The notes beneath the pieces are model-generated. The model searched no databases. It worked only from the letters and a program-made list of their open reading frames with translations, and was not told the DNA's origin. DNA of 64,000 bases from contig MNCI01030420.1 of assembly GCA_015680685.1 (NCBI GenBank), positions 170,894-234,893 on the forward strand. Reading direction: 5' to 3'. Source of the stretch: Gnetum montanum. Its lineage: Eukaryota; Streptophyta; Gnetopsida; Gnetales; Gnetaceae. Position numbers and translations under genes: made by a program. Shown here one piece after another: positions 42,100-54,199 of the stretch; the first letter of the stretch is position 1, and every line of letters begins with the position of its first letter.

Positions 42100-43640
42100 A
42101 CTTGGATGATATCACCTTCCATGACACCAACAGCTATTCAAAACAATAAAAAGTTTTCAGTAGATAAATATTTTGTCATCATATTACTAGGATTCCCTTC
42201 TACCTTAATTTTTTCAGGAAGTATCTTTTTTTTTCATTTATCTACTCTTGAATATAGTGATACTGTATTTCTATATGCTTCATCCTATGTGGAAAGTGGG
42301 ATTTTTGGATATATAAATTGTGCTTTGGTTATCATAGCCAGTTTTCACAATCTTTTTATGAATTTTGAGTTCAGCCACTAATCTTTGAAGCCATGTTGCT
42401 TCTCAACTAGCTAGATTTGCAACAACATATTCTGCTTTAGTAATAGATTGAGCTACATAAGACTGAAATTGGATTTTCCAAGAGACAACACCATCAAAGA
42501 TATTAAACACATATTCATTGGTTGATTTCCTGTTATCTAAATCCCCACCCCAACTAGCATATATTTAATTGATATGGAATTTTTATCATGATCTCTTTTT
42601 CATCATCTTTTTTAGGGCATTGTTTAATTGAGAGTTTCATCCCAGTTTCACAAGGTGTTTCCATAGGCTTACAATCTTGCATATTATATCTTTTTAAGAT
42701 ATTTTGCACATATGCGCATTGTCCAACCCAAAGTTTGTTATTACCTCTATTCCTTTTAATTTCCATGCCCAAAATTCTTTTAACAACACCAAGATCTTTC
42801 ATCTCAAATTGATAAGAAAGAAGTTGTTTCAACTTCTTAATTTCATCCATGTCACTTCTTGCTATTAACATCTCATTAACATATACCAATAAAATTCAGA
42901 GTTTTCCTTTTTTATTTTTGACATATAAGCAGGAGTCTTCCTAACTTCTAATGAAGCCAAGATTTAATATGTGTTCATTAAATTTTTTATTCCACATCCT
43001 TGATGCTTGTTTGAGACAATATAATAATCTTAGTAATCGACAGGTCATATGCTCTTTTCCTTTCACTTCCTACCATTTAGGTTGAAGCATATATATTTCC
43101 TCCTTAAGATCATCATTGAGAAAAGTAGCTTTTACCTCCATTTGTTCAAGTTCTAGATCATAAGTTGCTGCTATTAATAGCAATGATATAATGGATTTTA
43201 ATTTTACCAAAGGGAAGAAGAGTTCATCATAATCAATTCCCTTGTTTTGGGAATAACCCTTAGCAATAAGACATGCTTTAAATTAGTCACTAGATTTAAT
43301 TTTGAACATCTACTTACATCCAATTATTTTTCTATTAGATGGAAGTTCAACCAATTCCCATGTCTTATTCTTATGAATAGTAGACATTTCATCATCCATC
43401 GCTCGCTTCCATTCTTTATGATAAAGAGATGTACATGCATCATCATAAGTAAGTGGTTTAGCTTTAGTGATTAGAATTTGATCTTCAAACCAAGTGGGTA
43501 ATTTTCTTATGTGACCAAACATTCTTAAGGCTTGTGAAGTTGATGGAGCATCATGTTGGTACTCTATTTCCTTATCTTCACTTACATTTTTCCTTGTACT
43601 TATTTCTTGTATATTATTCACACCATCCTGTTGGTTAGGA
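42100..43640 (-). pseudogene. Copia reverse transcriptase and RNase H, decayed
   Basis: RT begins with the frame at 43621-43310 (EWKRAMDDEMSTIHKNKTWE, the copia W--AM-EE---L-KN-TW block). 42889-42554 has MVYVNEMLIARSD; the catalytic YVDDM is changed to YVNEM, so it is dead. FEMKDLGVVKRILGMEIKRN and YNMQDCKPMETPCETGMKLS follow. RNase H is visible at 42545-42110 as SWGGDLDNRKSTNEY, SITKAEYVVANLAS and YDNQSTIYISKNPTFH in a frame with stops. Confidence 0.88.
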
Positions 43641-43689
43641 GCAATATCTATTGCCGAGGGAGGATGACCCTATGAATTTCCTTTATTAA

Positions 43690-44330
43690 CTTGAAAAGAT
43701 ACATGATCAGGTGTTACATCATTAGAGAGATTGCGCTTAATATGTTTGCAAGACTCTCTAAATACAACATCATGACTATTGATAACCCTCTTAGTTTCTG
43801 GGTTGTAGAACTTATAAGATTTAACATCATGACCATAACTAAGGAAAATACATCTTATAGACTTATAGTCTAATTTTGATCTATAAATTTTTGGAATGTG
43901 AACATAAGCTTTACACCAAAAACTCGAAGATAATTCAAATTAACAAACTTGCCGCTCCATATTTCTTCTAGAATCTTTTCATTAATTGCAAAGGATGGAG
44001 ACCTATTGATGAGATAGCAAGTAGTCATTGTAGCTTCAACTTGAAAATGTTTACCAAGACCATCTTCACTTAGCATGCATCTGATTCTTTTTAGCAACAT
44101 TCTATTAAAACGTTCAACTACTCCATTCTATTTAAGAGTTCTTAGAATAGTATTTTGTTTATATATGCCATGTTATTTACAAGAATTGCCAAAAGCATGG
44201 GAGCAAAATTCACCATGATTATGTATTCTAAGGACCTTGATTTTCTTTCTTGAATAGTTTTCAACAAGAGCTTTGAACTCTTTAAATTTTTCAAACACTT
44301 CAGACTTATGTTTCATTAAATAGATTCAAG
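43690..44330 (-). pseudogene. Copia integrase core, decayed
   Basis: 44100-43870 reads RIRCMLSEDGLGKHFQVEAT, TTCYLINRSPSFAINEKI, EEIWSGKFVNLNYLRVFGVK, the usual end of the copia integrase. Upstream (44330-44100) the core is broken but NGVVERFNR-like sequence is traceable at about 44128-44100. ORFs on the + strand here are shadows. Confidence 0.8.
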
Positions 44331-44676
44331 CTTTCCTTAAAAAACCATTAATGAATAAAACATAATATGTAGCAGCTCCAAGTAAAAATGTTTGCAAGTC
44401 TTTAACTAGTTCACATACCTCACTGTGTGTTAACTTTAACACTTGATTAACTTTAGCATTACTTCTTGGCAATCCTGAATGTGTTTTTTTACCAAGTAGG
44501 CAATGATGACAAAAATTAAAAGGTTCTTTTGTGAGGTTAATTTTACCTTTTTTATGTAGTTCTTTTAAACCTTTTTCACTTAAATGTATCAATCTTTTGT
44601 GCCAAATATCAATGCTTGAATGCAAGTCATTAATAGTTATCATGTTTAAGTTGTGCTGCAATGTCCTTAATTCCAA
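44326..44676 (-). pseudogene. Copia GAG-pre-integrase zinc region
   Basis: A 116-residue open frame. IWHKRLIHLSEKGLKELHKK and FCHHCLLGKKTHSGLPRS give the HHCC zinc finger of copia integrase (H-x4-H ... C-x2-C). The following segment ends near FINGFLRKA, where integrase core should begin with a DD motif but the frame stops. Confidence 0.85.
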
Positions 44677-45048
44677 CTAGTATAGTATTCCCACCTTTAC
44701 ACCAGTGTCTAGAGGTAAAGACCCTTGCAAGATTTTACGTTTTCCTTCATCAAATATGATAGTTAGACTTGCAAAATCTAACTCACTCATAGATAGGAGA
44801 CTCATTGTGAGTTTAGATACATGACGGACATGAGATATAGTTTTAATGGTTCTATCCTTAAATTGGATTTTAACTTTACCGTACCCAACAACATTAGAAA
44901 GACTATCATCACCTAGTTTGATCACACCAAGATTACAAGCAAAGTATTCACAAAAACACTCAAGGTGTGGGGTATAGTGATAGGAAGCACCAGAATCAAT
45001 ATACCAAGAAACTCTCTCAGCATCATCAACTAATGACACCACATACAA
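44677..45048 (-). pseudogene. Copia protease
   Basis: A 123-residue open frame with VSWYIDSGASYHYTPHLECF, the copia retropepsin W-IDSGAS-H motif, IKLGDDSLSNVVGYGKVKI and ISHVRHVSKLTMSLLSMSEL. The active site DSG is intact. It is joined to the pre-integrase frame by one stop at 44674-44679. It would process the copia polyprotein. Confidence 0.88.
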
Positions 45049-45049
45049 A

Positions 45050-45760
45050 TCTCCCTCTTCATGAGGAGGAATTTCATTATTATTTGTAGATGCTTTTCCT
45101 TTCTTTGTTGCTTTATAATCCTTTTTAAGATGACCAATCTTTCTACAATTCCAACATCTTGATTTTGTGGAATTTTTCTAGGATCTGAGAGGTTTAAATT
45201 GTGGGCTTTTATTCAACTTTAAGTTGGAGTTTTTGGCTAGGAAAAGATCACTTTGGATAGGGATAGACTTTTTAATTCTTCTTTCTTCACTAAGGAGTTG
45301 GGCTACAATGGTATCAAAATTAAGAGTTGACACAAAATTACTCACTAATGTTACAAAAGTATTCCAAGACTCATGAAGAGACTCTAAAAGATACATATAA
45401 TGATCTTTCTTTTTCATTTTATCTTCAACTACTTCAAGTTGCATCATGATATATTGTTGAAGATACTTAGATGATTAGTAATTAACATACCTTTAGGCAT
45501 CTTGAGTGTGTGTAAATGCCTCCTATGAAACAATTTGTTAGCAACAAATTTTGTTTGGTACAAATCTTTGAATTTGTTCCACAGGTCTTTGGTAGTTAGA
45601 ACTCTAGAAACATTAAGCAACATCGAATGAGAGAGACAAACAAATTTTGCTTCTTGCCTTTTTATCCAAGGCCTCCCAGTTTGAATTTGTGACAATCGCA
45701 GACTTTGAATTAGCAATTACTTGCCAGAGATCTTTGCTAACAAGAAGATCCTCCATGTAC
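45050..45760 (-). pseudogene. Copia Gag, decayed
   Basis: Frames 45716-45444 and 45447-45178 join with one shift: SMLLNVSRVLTTKDLWNKFK, LYQTKFVANKLFHRRHLHTL (UBN2 / gag-polypeptide type), DHYMYLLESLHESWNTFVTL and a Lys-rich tail. A CCHC knuckle, C-R-K-I-G-H-L-K type, is traceable at 45150-45110 (minus). It would form the copia particle. Confidence 0.8.
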
Positions 45761-45778
45761 ATTCTTCAAACTTCGTAA

Positions 45779-45889
45779 TCATTACCAGAGATTTTTTCAA
45801 TTTTGATTTTTGCTAAGTTTGCCATATCCTAAANTCATTACCAGAGATTTTTTCAATTTTGATTTTTGCTAAGTTTGCCATATCCTAAA
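45779..45889. other. 55-bp direct repeat across a single N (assembly join)
   Basis: The 55 bp at 45779-45833 recur exactly at 45835-45889, with N at 45834 between them. This is what two contigs with an unmerged overlap look like. Confidence 0.85.
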
Positions 45890-45934
45890 ATCAAAAAACA
45901 CCAGAAAATAAAAAAAAAGGAACTACCATGAAAG

Positions 45935-45952
45935 AACTTGGCTCCGATACCA
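45935..45952 (-). other. Copia primer binding site, initiator tRNA-Met type
   Basis: Minus strand reads TGGTATCGGAGCCAAGTT two bases from the LTR end. Copia elements commonly have TGGTATCAGAGC here. Confidence 0.88.
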
Positions 45953-45954
45953 AT

Positions 45955-46427
45955 TGTGATTTTTTAGATCATTCATAATAATAGTAAAAAATAAATCCAT
46001 AGAAAAACACAATAATATATCTTGGGGAAAAATAAGAAAAACCACAACAAGAAATAGGATCCTAGATATTTATGTTAGCTCAAAGAGAATTTCTTAAACA
46101 CAATGAACAATAGATAATGGAAAAGAAGAAAGCATAGGGATGAAAGCCAAACACACTACTTTGAAGGCTTACTTATAACCATATTTATAGCATGGGATGG
46201 ACATCTAGTGTTAACCGAATGTAAACTGGATATTATTAGTAGTAAAATGACAAACATAAACAATAGTTTTACATTGACTATATTTCAAATATCTGTAGTT
46301 AAATACTCAACACTGTAATTTATTCCAACTTAACTATTGTACCATACAATTACAAAAAAGATAGTGGTTATAGTCAAAGAGATGACAATATCTAAGCTTA
46401 TGTGAATGACAATTGCCTTTACTTATA
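45955..46427 (-). mobile_element. 5' LTR of the copia element
   Basis: 473 bp. The inner end is TGTGATTTTTT; the outer end reads ...ACTTATA where the other LTR has ...ACTCACA, so its terminal TG (minus strand) has mutated to TA. The target duplication AAATA follows. Confidence 0.88.
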
Positions 46428-47150
46428 AAATAAAACCATAAAATTTTAAAAAATTTGCAAAGTAATTTCTCCAAAACTCAAACTTTAAACTATTTGCCCC
46501 CCATGCCTACATCACATGATCATATACACTAATCTAGAACAAAAATATAGGGGAAAGGTAGAAACAACCCACCAAGTATAATTGTTGAGGTAGAAAGTCC
46601 AAAACAAGTATCAAACCCTAAGAAATCTTGCAAGATGTGATTTCTCTCTAAACAAGTTTTGTATCCATGTAGATAGGACCGCATCAATCCCAAATCCATG
46701 TTTAGAGCAAACAAAAATCCATTTACTAAGTTAAGAATTCGAGGAAAGTGTTGAAAAGGAAGAATGCACAAGAACAAAGGAGAACAAACTCAAACTTCAT
46801 TTTATGTGTATAAAAAAAAAATAATCAAAACCCAAATTCTGTGGATAAGCAGTACATGAGGTGCTTACCTAAGGAAGTGTTCTATTTTTCTTGTTTACTG
46901 GTGGAAAAAAGTGTAATGGTTAATAAACCGTATATGTGTGACATGCACTTTGTGTAAGAACGTACTTCTCATTCTTACATCATGTGCATATATAAAACAA
47001 GTTTTATTTTTAATTTCTATAAGTTCATTTTTTTCCTCTCTTAATTAATGCTCTACAATGCAACCATACATAATAAATACACCAAGACTACAAATATAAG
47101 TTTGATGTTAAAACCAATCCAATTATTGATTCTAAAAATGCATGGGTGAG
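46428..47150. other. Intergenic DNA, nothing recognised
   Basis: No domain or LTR end is recognised. ORF 46529-46777 has no recognisable product. Confidence 0.35.
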
Positions 47151-47197
47151 ATGGAAATGCTTATCATTACAGCTTGTATTGCACTTGAAACAAAAAT

Positions 47198-47491
47198 ATG
47201 CTATCAACTAGGTCACATTGTAGTGGAGAAAGTGAATGGATTGAATCTTTTCCAAATTTAATGAAACTTTGGAAGATTGTTTTGACAATTCCAGCAAGCA
47301 CAACAATATGTGAAAGAGGATTTTCCAAATCAAATGTGATAAAATGTAGTTGTAAGTTAAATTTATCAATTGAAATATTGGATATGTTGATGTTCATATC
47401 TTTGTTAGCACCACAAGAATTGAAAGATTTAGAATGTAATGAATTTTTTGAAATATGGAGGTCATTCAAAAGTCATAGACCTACGAGTTAG
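47198..47491 (+). pseudogene. hAT transposase C-terminal dimerisation region
   Basis: A 97-residue open frame with LWKIVLTIPASTTICERGFS (family pattern L---L--PAS----ER-FS), then SNVIKCSCKLNLSIEILDML and a weak -L---L---. This is the C-terminal dimerisation segment of hAT DNA transposases, which cut and paste the element. The catalytic and zinc-finger parts are not found upstream, so only a tail remains. Confidence 0.8.
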
Positions 47492-47499
47492 GCAACATA

Positions 47500-48620
47500 G
47501 AAGGTATGTTAAGTTTTCTTTAAGTTTTATAAAACATTTTTTATTTAAATTATACATTTATAATATAGTTATTTTTATTTTTCTCTTGGTGTTTCAAGTT
47601 TTGAAGTAGATTGTGATGTTGGATGCAAGTAAAGAAATACAATACAATTTTTATTTTCTATAATAGGTATTATCATAAAAGTTATTTCAACATATCAAGA
47701 ATGTACAAAATAGTCTAAATTTTCAACTTTAAACATATTTTTCTATAAATAGTGATGATAGATGTTTAACAATGGTAGGTTATTTGTTTATTAATGTTAA
47801 ATATTTTTCAAATGTGTGATTTTTATATAATTAATTCTAAGTAGATTTTTTATTTTATCTTTCTTGAGAAGATGCAACATTGAAGGTTACTAAAAAGTGA
47901 TTTTATAAGATGGAATTGGAAAGTGAAAATTAAAAAGATGGAGCTAGAAGATGTAAATTTAAAAGCTGATATATATGTCAAAACTATATAAAGTCTTGAG
48001 TCTTGTGATTACTTCTTCCAAGAATGTTGTATCTGCTGTAAAGTTTCTAGAGCATGTAGGAAAGAACAAGAAATTCTTTTTATGACAAAATCTAGCACAT
48101 CTTATCACAATCTTTGTTATATTAGTATTTCAATGGTAACAATTAATGATTATATGAATTATTTTATTGCAAATTAAAATACCTTTGCTAATGAATTAAT
48201 TTGTTAATCTATCTTTAATATTTTTTGCAACTTAAAGTTAAATATATATAAAGTTCTTTTTAAGTTTTTTTGGTGTGAAAATATTTTTAAAAGCTAAAGG
48301 AAGAACAAAAACTTACCCTGCAGGAGAAAGGGTAATTTGGAAGTTGCATTGCATTTAAAAAGGCAAAACTTCAAAATCACCTTTCCCGTGAAAGTAGGGG
48401 GGCCCACCAATTTTTATCCTGTTGACGATCTTGAGAGGAGGTGGAGAAGTAGCAAGAGGTTCTTAATTCCAAGGCTTTGCTGCCACTCGCCGAGTCGCCA
48501 TTCCCAAGTATTTGCTTCTTCTTCTTCTTCTTAGTCATGGTTTGAATCGTGGCTTGTTCAACTTTCATCACGGCTTCTGCGTCGTCTCATATTTGTATTT
48601 GTATGGTGGTATAAGAAGAG
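47500..48620. other. DNA after the hAT tail, no gene recognised
   Basis: AT-rich to 48300. 48310-48600 is less AT-rich, with a CTT microsatellite (about 48517-48535); the ORFs 48337-48534 and 48377-48571 here have no recognisable product. Confidence 0.35.
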
Positions 48621-49312
48621 CTACATGTTTCTTACAATAAATTCACAGACCATGTCATTGCTTAAATGAGTAAAAGCAATTCAAATAATAGGCTTACTTA
48701 TTCCGCCATTATCAAGAATAGACGCATATGAAACATCGTCAAATTCATATAACTACATCAACATGAATTAAAATTGAGAGATCTTGTAATATAGCATATA
48801 AAATTAAGAAATAATTTATGAAATGTGAGATCAATTGTTAAATCTATAGAGAAATGTAAAATAATATTGTGAAACAGATGTGAAATTCTAAGCAAATGTA
48901 TCATATGACCTAAAAAATCATTATAAATTGAAAACAAGAGAAAAAAGAGCTTGAAGCTTGAGAGACTTCAACACAAAGGTCCTCTTCTCCAAACTTCCAT
49001 TGCAAATGAAAGAAAGCAACAATTACATCACTTAAATAGTTTCACATCCAATTCAAATATAGAGTCATAGGTTCTATTTATAGCTTTTGAGATAATAACA
49101 TACATGAAAAAATATTAAACCACTCTTTTCACTTTTACTTTTGTACTAAACTAAAATTTAAACCATAAAACATCTTCATAAACTTCAAATAAATAAATGA
49201 CTTGACAAACTTTAAAAAGTGAACATACCATAAAACAAAAACACAACTAAAGATTAAAAAATCATAACTTGAAAATAGAAGGACCAATACAATTTCTAGA
49301 CTATACTTAACA
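48620..49312 (-). mobile_element. Probable 3' LTR of the decayed copia element
   Basis: On the minus strand the sequence CTTAAAGGAGGAAG / TGTTAAGTATAG puts a polypurine tract against an LTR-like TG start (+ strand end at 49312). The left limit is an estimate. Confidence 0.5.
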
Positions 49313-49329
49313 CTTCCTCCTTTAAGATA

Positions 49330-50700
49330 GAAATTGGATTAGGAATTACAACATTTGAGTTTTGAGAATCTCAAATGTCTTCTTCTTTGACTTTTGAGCA
49401 ACCAATCATTCTTGAGAGATAATCATACCTAAAAGCCTTGAATGGTATTGTAAGAAAATCTACAAGTTGACCAATGCTTTGTACATATGAGGGCTTCATA
49501 ATACCCTACTTAACTTCATTCTTGATAAAATGGAACTTGATTTCAATGTGCTTGAATTTTTTGTGAATTATATGCACCTTAGATTATTGTACAGCAATAG
49601 CATTGTTAGCCATTATCTTAAAAGGAAAATTAATTTTAATGCATAACTATGTAAAAATTTCTTAATTCACAAAACATGTTGCAAACATTAATCCACAAAA
49701 ATCAATTCAACCTCACATGAGAAAAGGTTCATACTAGGTTGGCTCATTGTCTTCTAATAAATTAGATTTGGTACATGGAAAATGAAACATTTGAAAGTTG
49801 ATTTCCTATCATCTATCTCTTCATCCCAACTAGCATCAGAAAAAGCATAAAACGGTCTACGTTCCTTGATAAAAGTGATGCAAAAAGTAGTGGTTCCTTT
49901 AAGAAAATAAGATGGAACTACATTAATTCGTACATGAATCTAGATAAAAATGTTGTAGCAAATTCTAAATTTTGCCTACTATGACATAAAAATCATAGAG
50001 AATCATCCTTCTTATAAAGCTTCAAATATTGATAGAATGAAGTACTAGCACTCTTTAGTTCACTTAACCTATACTTCTCTACAATGGGGGTGTGCATATT
50101 TGGATTGGTGCATCTTTAAATAATCTTCCTCCTAGTTAATTTAAATCACCAAAAAATATTTTAAAACTCCCGAGTCCTTCATTTCAAATTTTATCTTCAT
50201 ATTGCATCTAAAATTTTCAATCAACTTCTCAAATCTAGTCATGAATACAATATCATCAACATATGATGAAATCAACATCTTTATGTTTAAAGTATAAAGT
50301 GGGCTCAAACATGCGACTCTTATAATTATTTTTTAAAAAAATAATTATTTAATCAATGGTGCCAAGATTTTGGAGCATATTTAAGGCCATATAAAGATTT
50401 GTGCAACGTATATACTTTATGTTCTTTTTCCATGACTTTATAATATTTAGGCTATAAACTATAAACTTCCTCTTCTAATGTGCCATTCAAGAATGCATAA
50501 TTAACATCCATTTGGATCAATTTTACACCTTTATGGGCAACAATGAAGACCATATATTTGATAGTCTCAAAATAGGTAACTAGGACAAAAATCTCATCAT
50601 AATCAAGGTGTTTTTCTATAGGAAAGCTCTTCGTCTATCCTTATGAGCCACCAATGCATTTAGTTCATTGAATATGCTTTTGAACATCCATTGGTGTCAA
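49330..50700 (-). pseudogene. Copia RT and RNase H, decayed
   Basis: At 50270-50230 the minus strand gives YVDDIVFMTRF, the copia catalytic YVDD motif, here intact. RNase H ends at about 49565-49430 with KFKHIEIKFHFIKNEV, SYVQSIGQLVDFLT and a final YDYLSRMIGCSK, the usual H-IE---HFI---V... end of copia Pol. Other parts are in broken frames. Confidence 0.75.
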
Positions 50701-50705
50701 TGATT

Positions 50706-52200
50706 TTATTTTCTTTTAACCTTTCCAAAAATTCCCATGTCTAATTTTTTTGAATTACATACATCTCCTTCAACATTACCTCCTTCTACACTTTTTTGCG
50801 TAATAGCCTCATTTACATTTGTATGCTCATGAGAGAGGAAAATGTAATAAACATGTGTAATGACTTGACTCCTTGTTGCTCTTCTATTTAATTTTCTATC
50901 CAAAATTTGATGTGGTGAGTGGACCCTTCCTGAATAAGTTAAAGTGTATTCCTTCTTTTGTAAACTATTCATCTCATGGAATTGATGCAACCCAAGTTTA
51001 GTCTCATCAAAAATAGCATCATGTAATTTTCTATTAGTTAGATCAAAAAAATTTGTATCCACTTATTTTAGCATTATAGCCAACAACTACGTAATTGTTA
51101 CCTAGCTATGAATCTCCACATAACAAATACAACTAAACACCTTTAAATGAGAAAGGTTTGGAGGTTTATCATAAAAAAATTAATAAGGAGTTTTGTCCCC
51201 ATTAGGAGTAGTAATTAATTTATTGAGAAATATTCATTGGAAATAGATTAATGTTTTAACAAACATATGATCATTTCTTAAATGATACATTTCTTCCTTT
51301 TAGTTATGCCATTATTTTGTGGAGCATATCTACATTTAGTTTTATTTTTTATCCCATTTTCAACATAACATTGATTAAATTCATTAGGGCTTTCATTTGG
51401 TGGGAAGATCTATTCTCAACAAGTTTTTGGAAAATTTTGAAAGTGGGAGAAACTCATTCTTAGAATGCAAGACACAAGACCAAGCATACCTTGAGTGATC
51501 CACGAAAATCATAAAAAAGTACATACCTTCACCAGTTGATGTTATGGGGGTAAGGACCTAACTACATCCATGTGTAAAAGTTTGAGTGGTAATGCCTTCT
51601 TCTCTATATGTCTTTTATTTTTCATTAAGATAAGTTTCATAATTTTCATTTGGAGAATTAGAGCATTTTGTTCTAATGAGAACCTTATGTTTCATTAAAT
51701 TTTCAAGATTGATGTAGTAGGCATGCACAAGCTTACAATGTTATAATCTAGGTCCATCAACCTTAGTCGTACATAAAACTATATCATTTATAAGAGTATT
51801 CCCAAACATTAAATTCTATTTTTGAACCTTAGCGATCTAGCTATTACTCTCCTTGAATTAGAAATTATGCAAACATCATTTTCAAAAATCACTTTATTTC
51901 CTTTTTATCATTTGGCCTCCTTAAAATAATAAATTAGAAAATTTTAATCCATGAAAGAACATTATGCATATGAACTTGAGTGTCATCTTCAATACTAATT
52001 AACATCTTACTAATTCATTCTATTTTGACTTGTGTTTCATCTCTAATGTTGATTCTTTCAAGATTGTTCATAGGCTAATGCTTAATAAAAGTCTCTTTGT
52101 TTATAGTTATGTGGTTGGAGCACCACTATCAATAATTGAGAAGCTTCAACTTTATTTTTTTAACATTATCCTTCATTTTGTAGGGAAATTTAACATTCTT
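50706..52200 (-). pseudogene. Copia integrase and protease, decayed
   Basis: Protease: IIDSGAPT at about 52136-52110 (minus). Integrase pieces run 51900-51100. The longest frame, 51062-50706, has TNFFDLTNRKLHDAIFDETK and a linker to RT (NEAITQKSVEGGNVEGD). Many stops. Confidence 0.65.
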
Positions 52201-52478
52201 TAGAGTTGGTTTTGGTGATGATTCTTGCCCCAATTTTTTTGGTTAACAAAGACATCTAGATTCTTATTTCTATAAAATTAATTTCTTTCCTCCCTTGTCA
52301 ACATACTAAAATATTGAAAAATTTTAAACCCTCCAAAAAAGTATGATACTGTATGGATATTTAATAGGAACTTCATCAAATGTATTCAATAAGTAAAATC
52401 TTAAGTGCCAATGAAAATAACTCTACGCTTGAAAATTTCTTGATAATGGCCAAGAATGTCTATGTTTTGATACCACTA

Positions 52479-53200
52479 TGTTCAAGTTGGAATGATAGCA
52501 AAGTAAGCCAAGAGAGTACAGGACACTGAGAAATAGGTGATTTTGATTGTTTTTGATAGATTATGAGTTGATCATGAGTTGGTTGGAGGTTGAAGTATTT
52601 AAATTTTCCTTAATTGTAAGTCTTAATTCATTCATTATAGAAATTGCAAAGTTATTTGTAAGTTCAATGTGGGTTGAAGTAGGTCTAAAATAGAAATAAA
52701 AAATAATTACTTGTAGATTATGAGTTGTGGTGAGATTCTTTGGAAATGAATATTAGTAATGTTAATAATTATGAATATGTTATACCTTGGCTATAAGTCA
52801 TAATGAAGCTAAATTCCAAAGGGCCATAGGTTGTGCTGAGATACAGATAAGAACATTGCAAGTAGTAGTCTAATCAAATAATTCTCAATACCAAATGCAA
52901 ATGAGCTTTGAGTAATAATAGAGGTCATGGTTAAGTTGTGATGAATGTAGAGTTATAAGGAAAGTTGAAAATCAAACATTGAATTTAGAACTTAAGGGCA
53001 TCAATTAGTTCAATCCTTTAGATAATGACTTGAAAACATCAAGGTTGACTTAAATTAATATTTAGATCATACATGAAAGTAAAATACATCATCATTTGAC
53101 ATTAAGTTTTAGGATTTTTTAATCTTTTCACCATGATATATGCAATTGTTAGAAAATATTCATTCAAACCCTTAAAGTGAGGTTTAGATCTCGTACCAAT
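52479..53200. other. DNA right of the copia element, nothing recognised
   Basis: Should hold the 5' LTR (a TGTTCAAG start at 52479 would fit) but shows no clear match to 48620-49312. Confidence 0.35.
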
Positions 53201-53229
53201 TATTTAGAACTAAGGAAAATTAATTTCTA

Positions 53230-53450
53230 ACATTAAATGGGCCACACAACATCATTGATTATATGTCTTGGTTACATTTAATCATACATCATTCACTCAC
53301 ACAAATATGACTAGGAAGACAGTGATCCATGATCTATTCACACTATTTGTAGATATTTAACCTATACCATTTATGAATTATGATATAGGCTATTTTGGAC
53401 CTCTATAAATTTGTATGGTTGGATGTAGGACATGTTCATTGCTGATCATT
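53230..53450 (+). mobile_element. Relic of the gypsy LTR family (U5 end)
   Basis: 'actaggaagacagtgatcc' and 'ttgtatggttggatgtagga' followed by TGCTGATCATT parallel the last 200 bp of the family LTR (compare 20004-20135). Strongly diverged; the left end is unknown. Confidence 0.45.
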
Positions 53451-53699
53451 TAGAGTTGATGTCATTAGGGTCTAATAAACATGATGTCCAATTTGTAAAG
53501 AAGCTAAACATTCTAACTTTTATAAATCTAGTACTTGCAACTCAGTTAGTTAGGTTAAGTCATTATCTTTCTATAATTTTTTTCACTAGACTTTATTCAT
53601 TTTTCTATAACTTAATTACAAGCCTTTGGTCAATTATGGAGGTATAATAAAGCATAAAAATTAATGTAAATAGACTATGCATATGCATGTTTGTATCTA

Positions 53700-53830
53700 T
53701 ATCTTATTATGTGCATTTGTGCATAGAAATATATGTTTGCAAGAGAAAACATATATATGTGCATTTGTGCTTAGAAATATACATTTTCAAGAGCTTAAAC
53801 ATATATTGCATTTGTATACAAAAAATTTTA
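53700..53830 (+). repeat. About 48-bp tandem repeat, two and a half units
   Basis: TATGTGCATTTGTGCATAGA at 53708 recurs as TATGTGCATTTGTGCTTAGA at 53756, and a partial third unit begins near 53804. Two overlapping ORFs here reflect only the repeat. Confidence 0.65.
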
Positions 53831-54199
53831 AAATTTGCCTATATGTGTGTATGTGTGATCTATAGTGCTAAAAATCATTAATTTTGTCCAAAGTAGGGGA
53901 ACTCTATTATTTTTATTTCTCAAATTGTAGTTAGTCACCAAGTATCCATGGTGTATATTTAAGTCAATTATCTGAATTCCTCATTTGAGTGGTTATGTAT
54001 GAATGTAATTATAGTTGTACACTTAACACTCCCTTACTCTTCCTTGCTTTTCTATATACTCTTTGATTTAAAGGCTCTTGACCTCTATTTATAGTATGGG
54101 AAAGAGGCTTAGCCCCTTTTTCATGTGAATTTAATTTCTTTTCTTTGTTATTGTTTATCATATTTTTGAATTTTACAATTTTTCCTTGGTACATAACTT

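Larger units (their letters stand above)
41574..46427 (-). mobile_element. Ty1/copia element with both LTRs
   Basis: LTRs 41574-42055 and 45955-46427 agree over their length; flanking AAATA (41569-41573 and 46428-46432) is a perfect 5-bp target duplication. On the minus strand the order is LTR, tRNA-Met primer site, gag, protease, integrase, RT, RNase H, polypurine tract, LTR, the Ty1/copia order. All coding parts contain stops or shifts. Length 4854 bp, including an assembly duplication of about 56 bp at 45779-45889. Confidence 0.92.
48620..52478 (-). mobile_element. Ty1/copia element, heavily decayed
   Basis: On the minus strand: tRNA-Met-like primer site (52461-52475), gag/protease, integrase, RT, RNase H, then a polypurine tract (49313-49326) and 3' LTR. 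The outer LTR end near 48.6-48.8 kb is not resolved, and no matching 5' LTR is clear right of 52479. Older than the copia element at 41574. Confidence 0.7.

Noticed and set aside
48310-48600. Possible host exon in a less AT-rich stretch
   Set aside because: No splice-bounded frame or recognisable protein; contains a CTT microsatellite.
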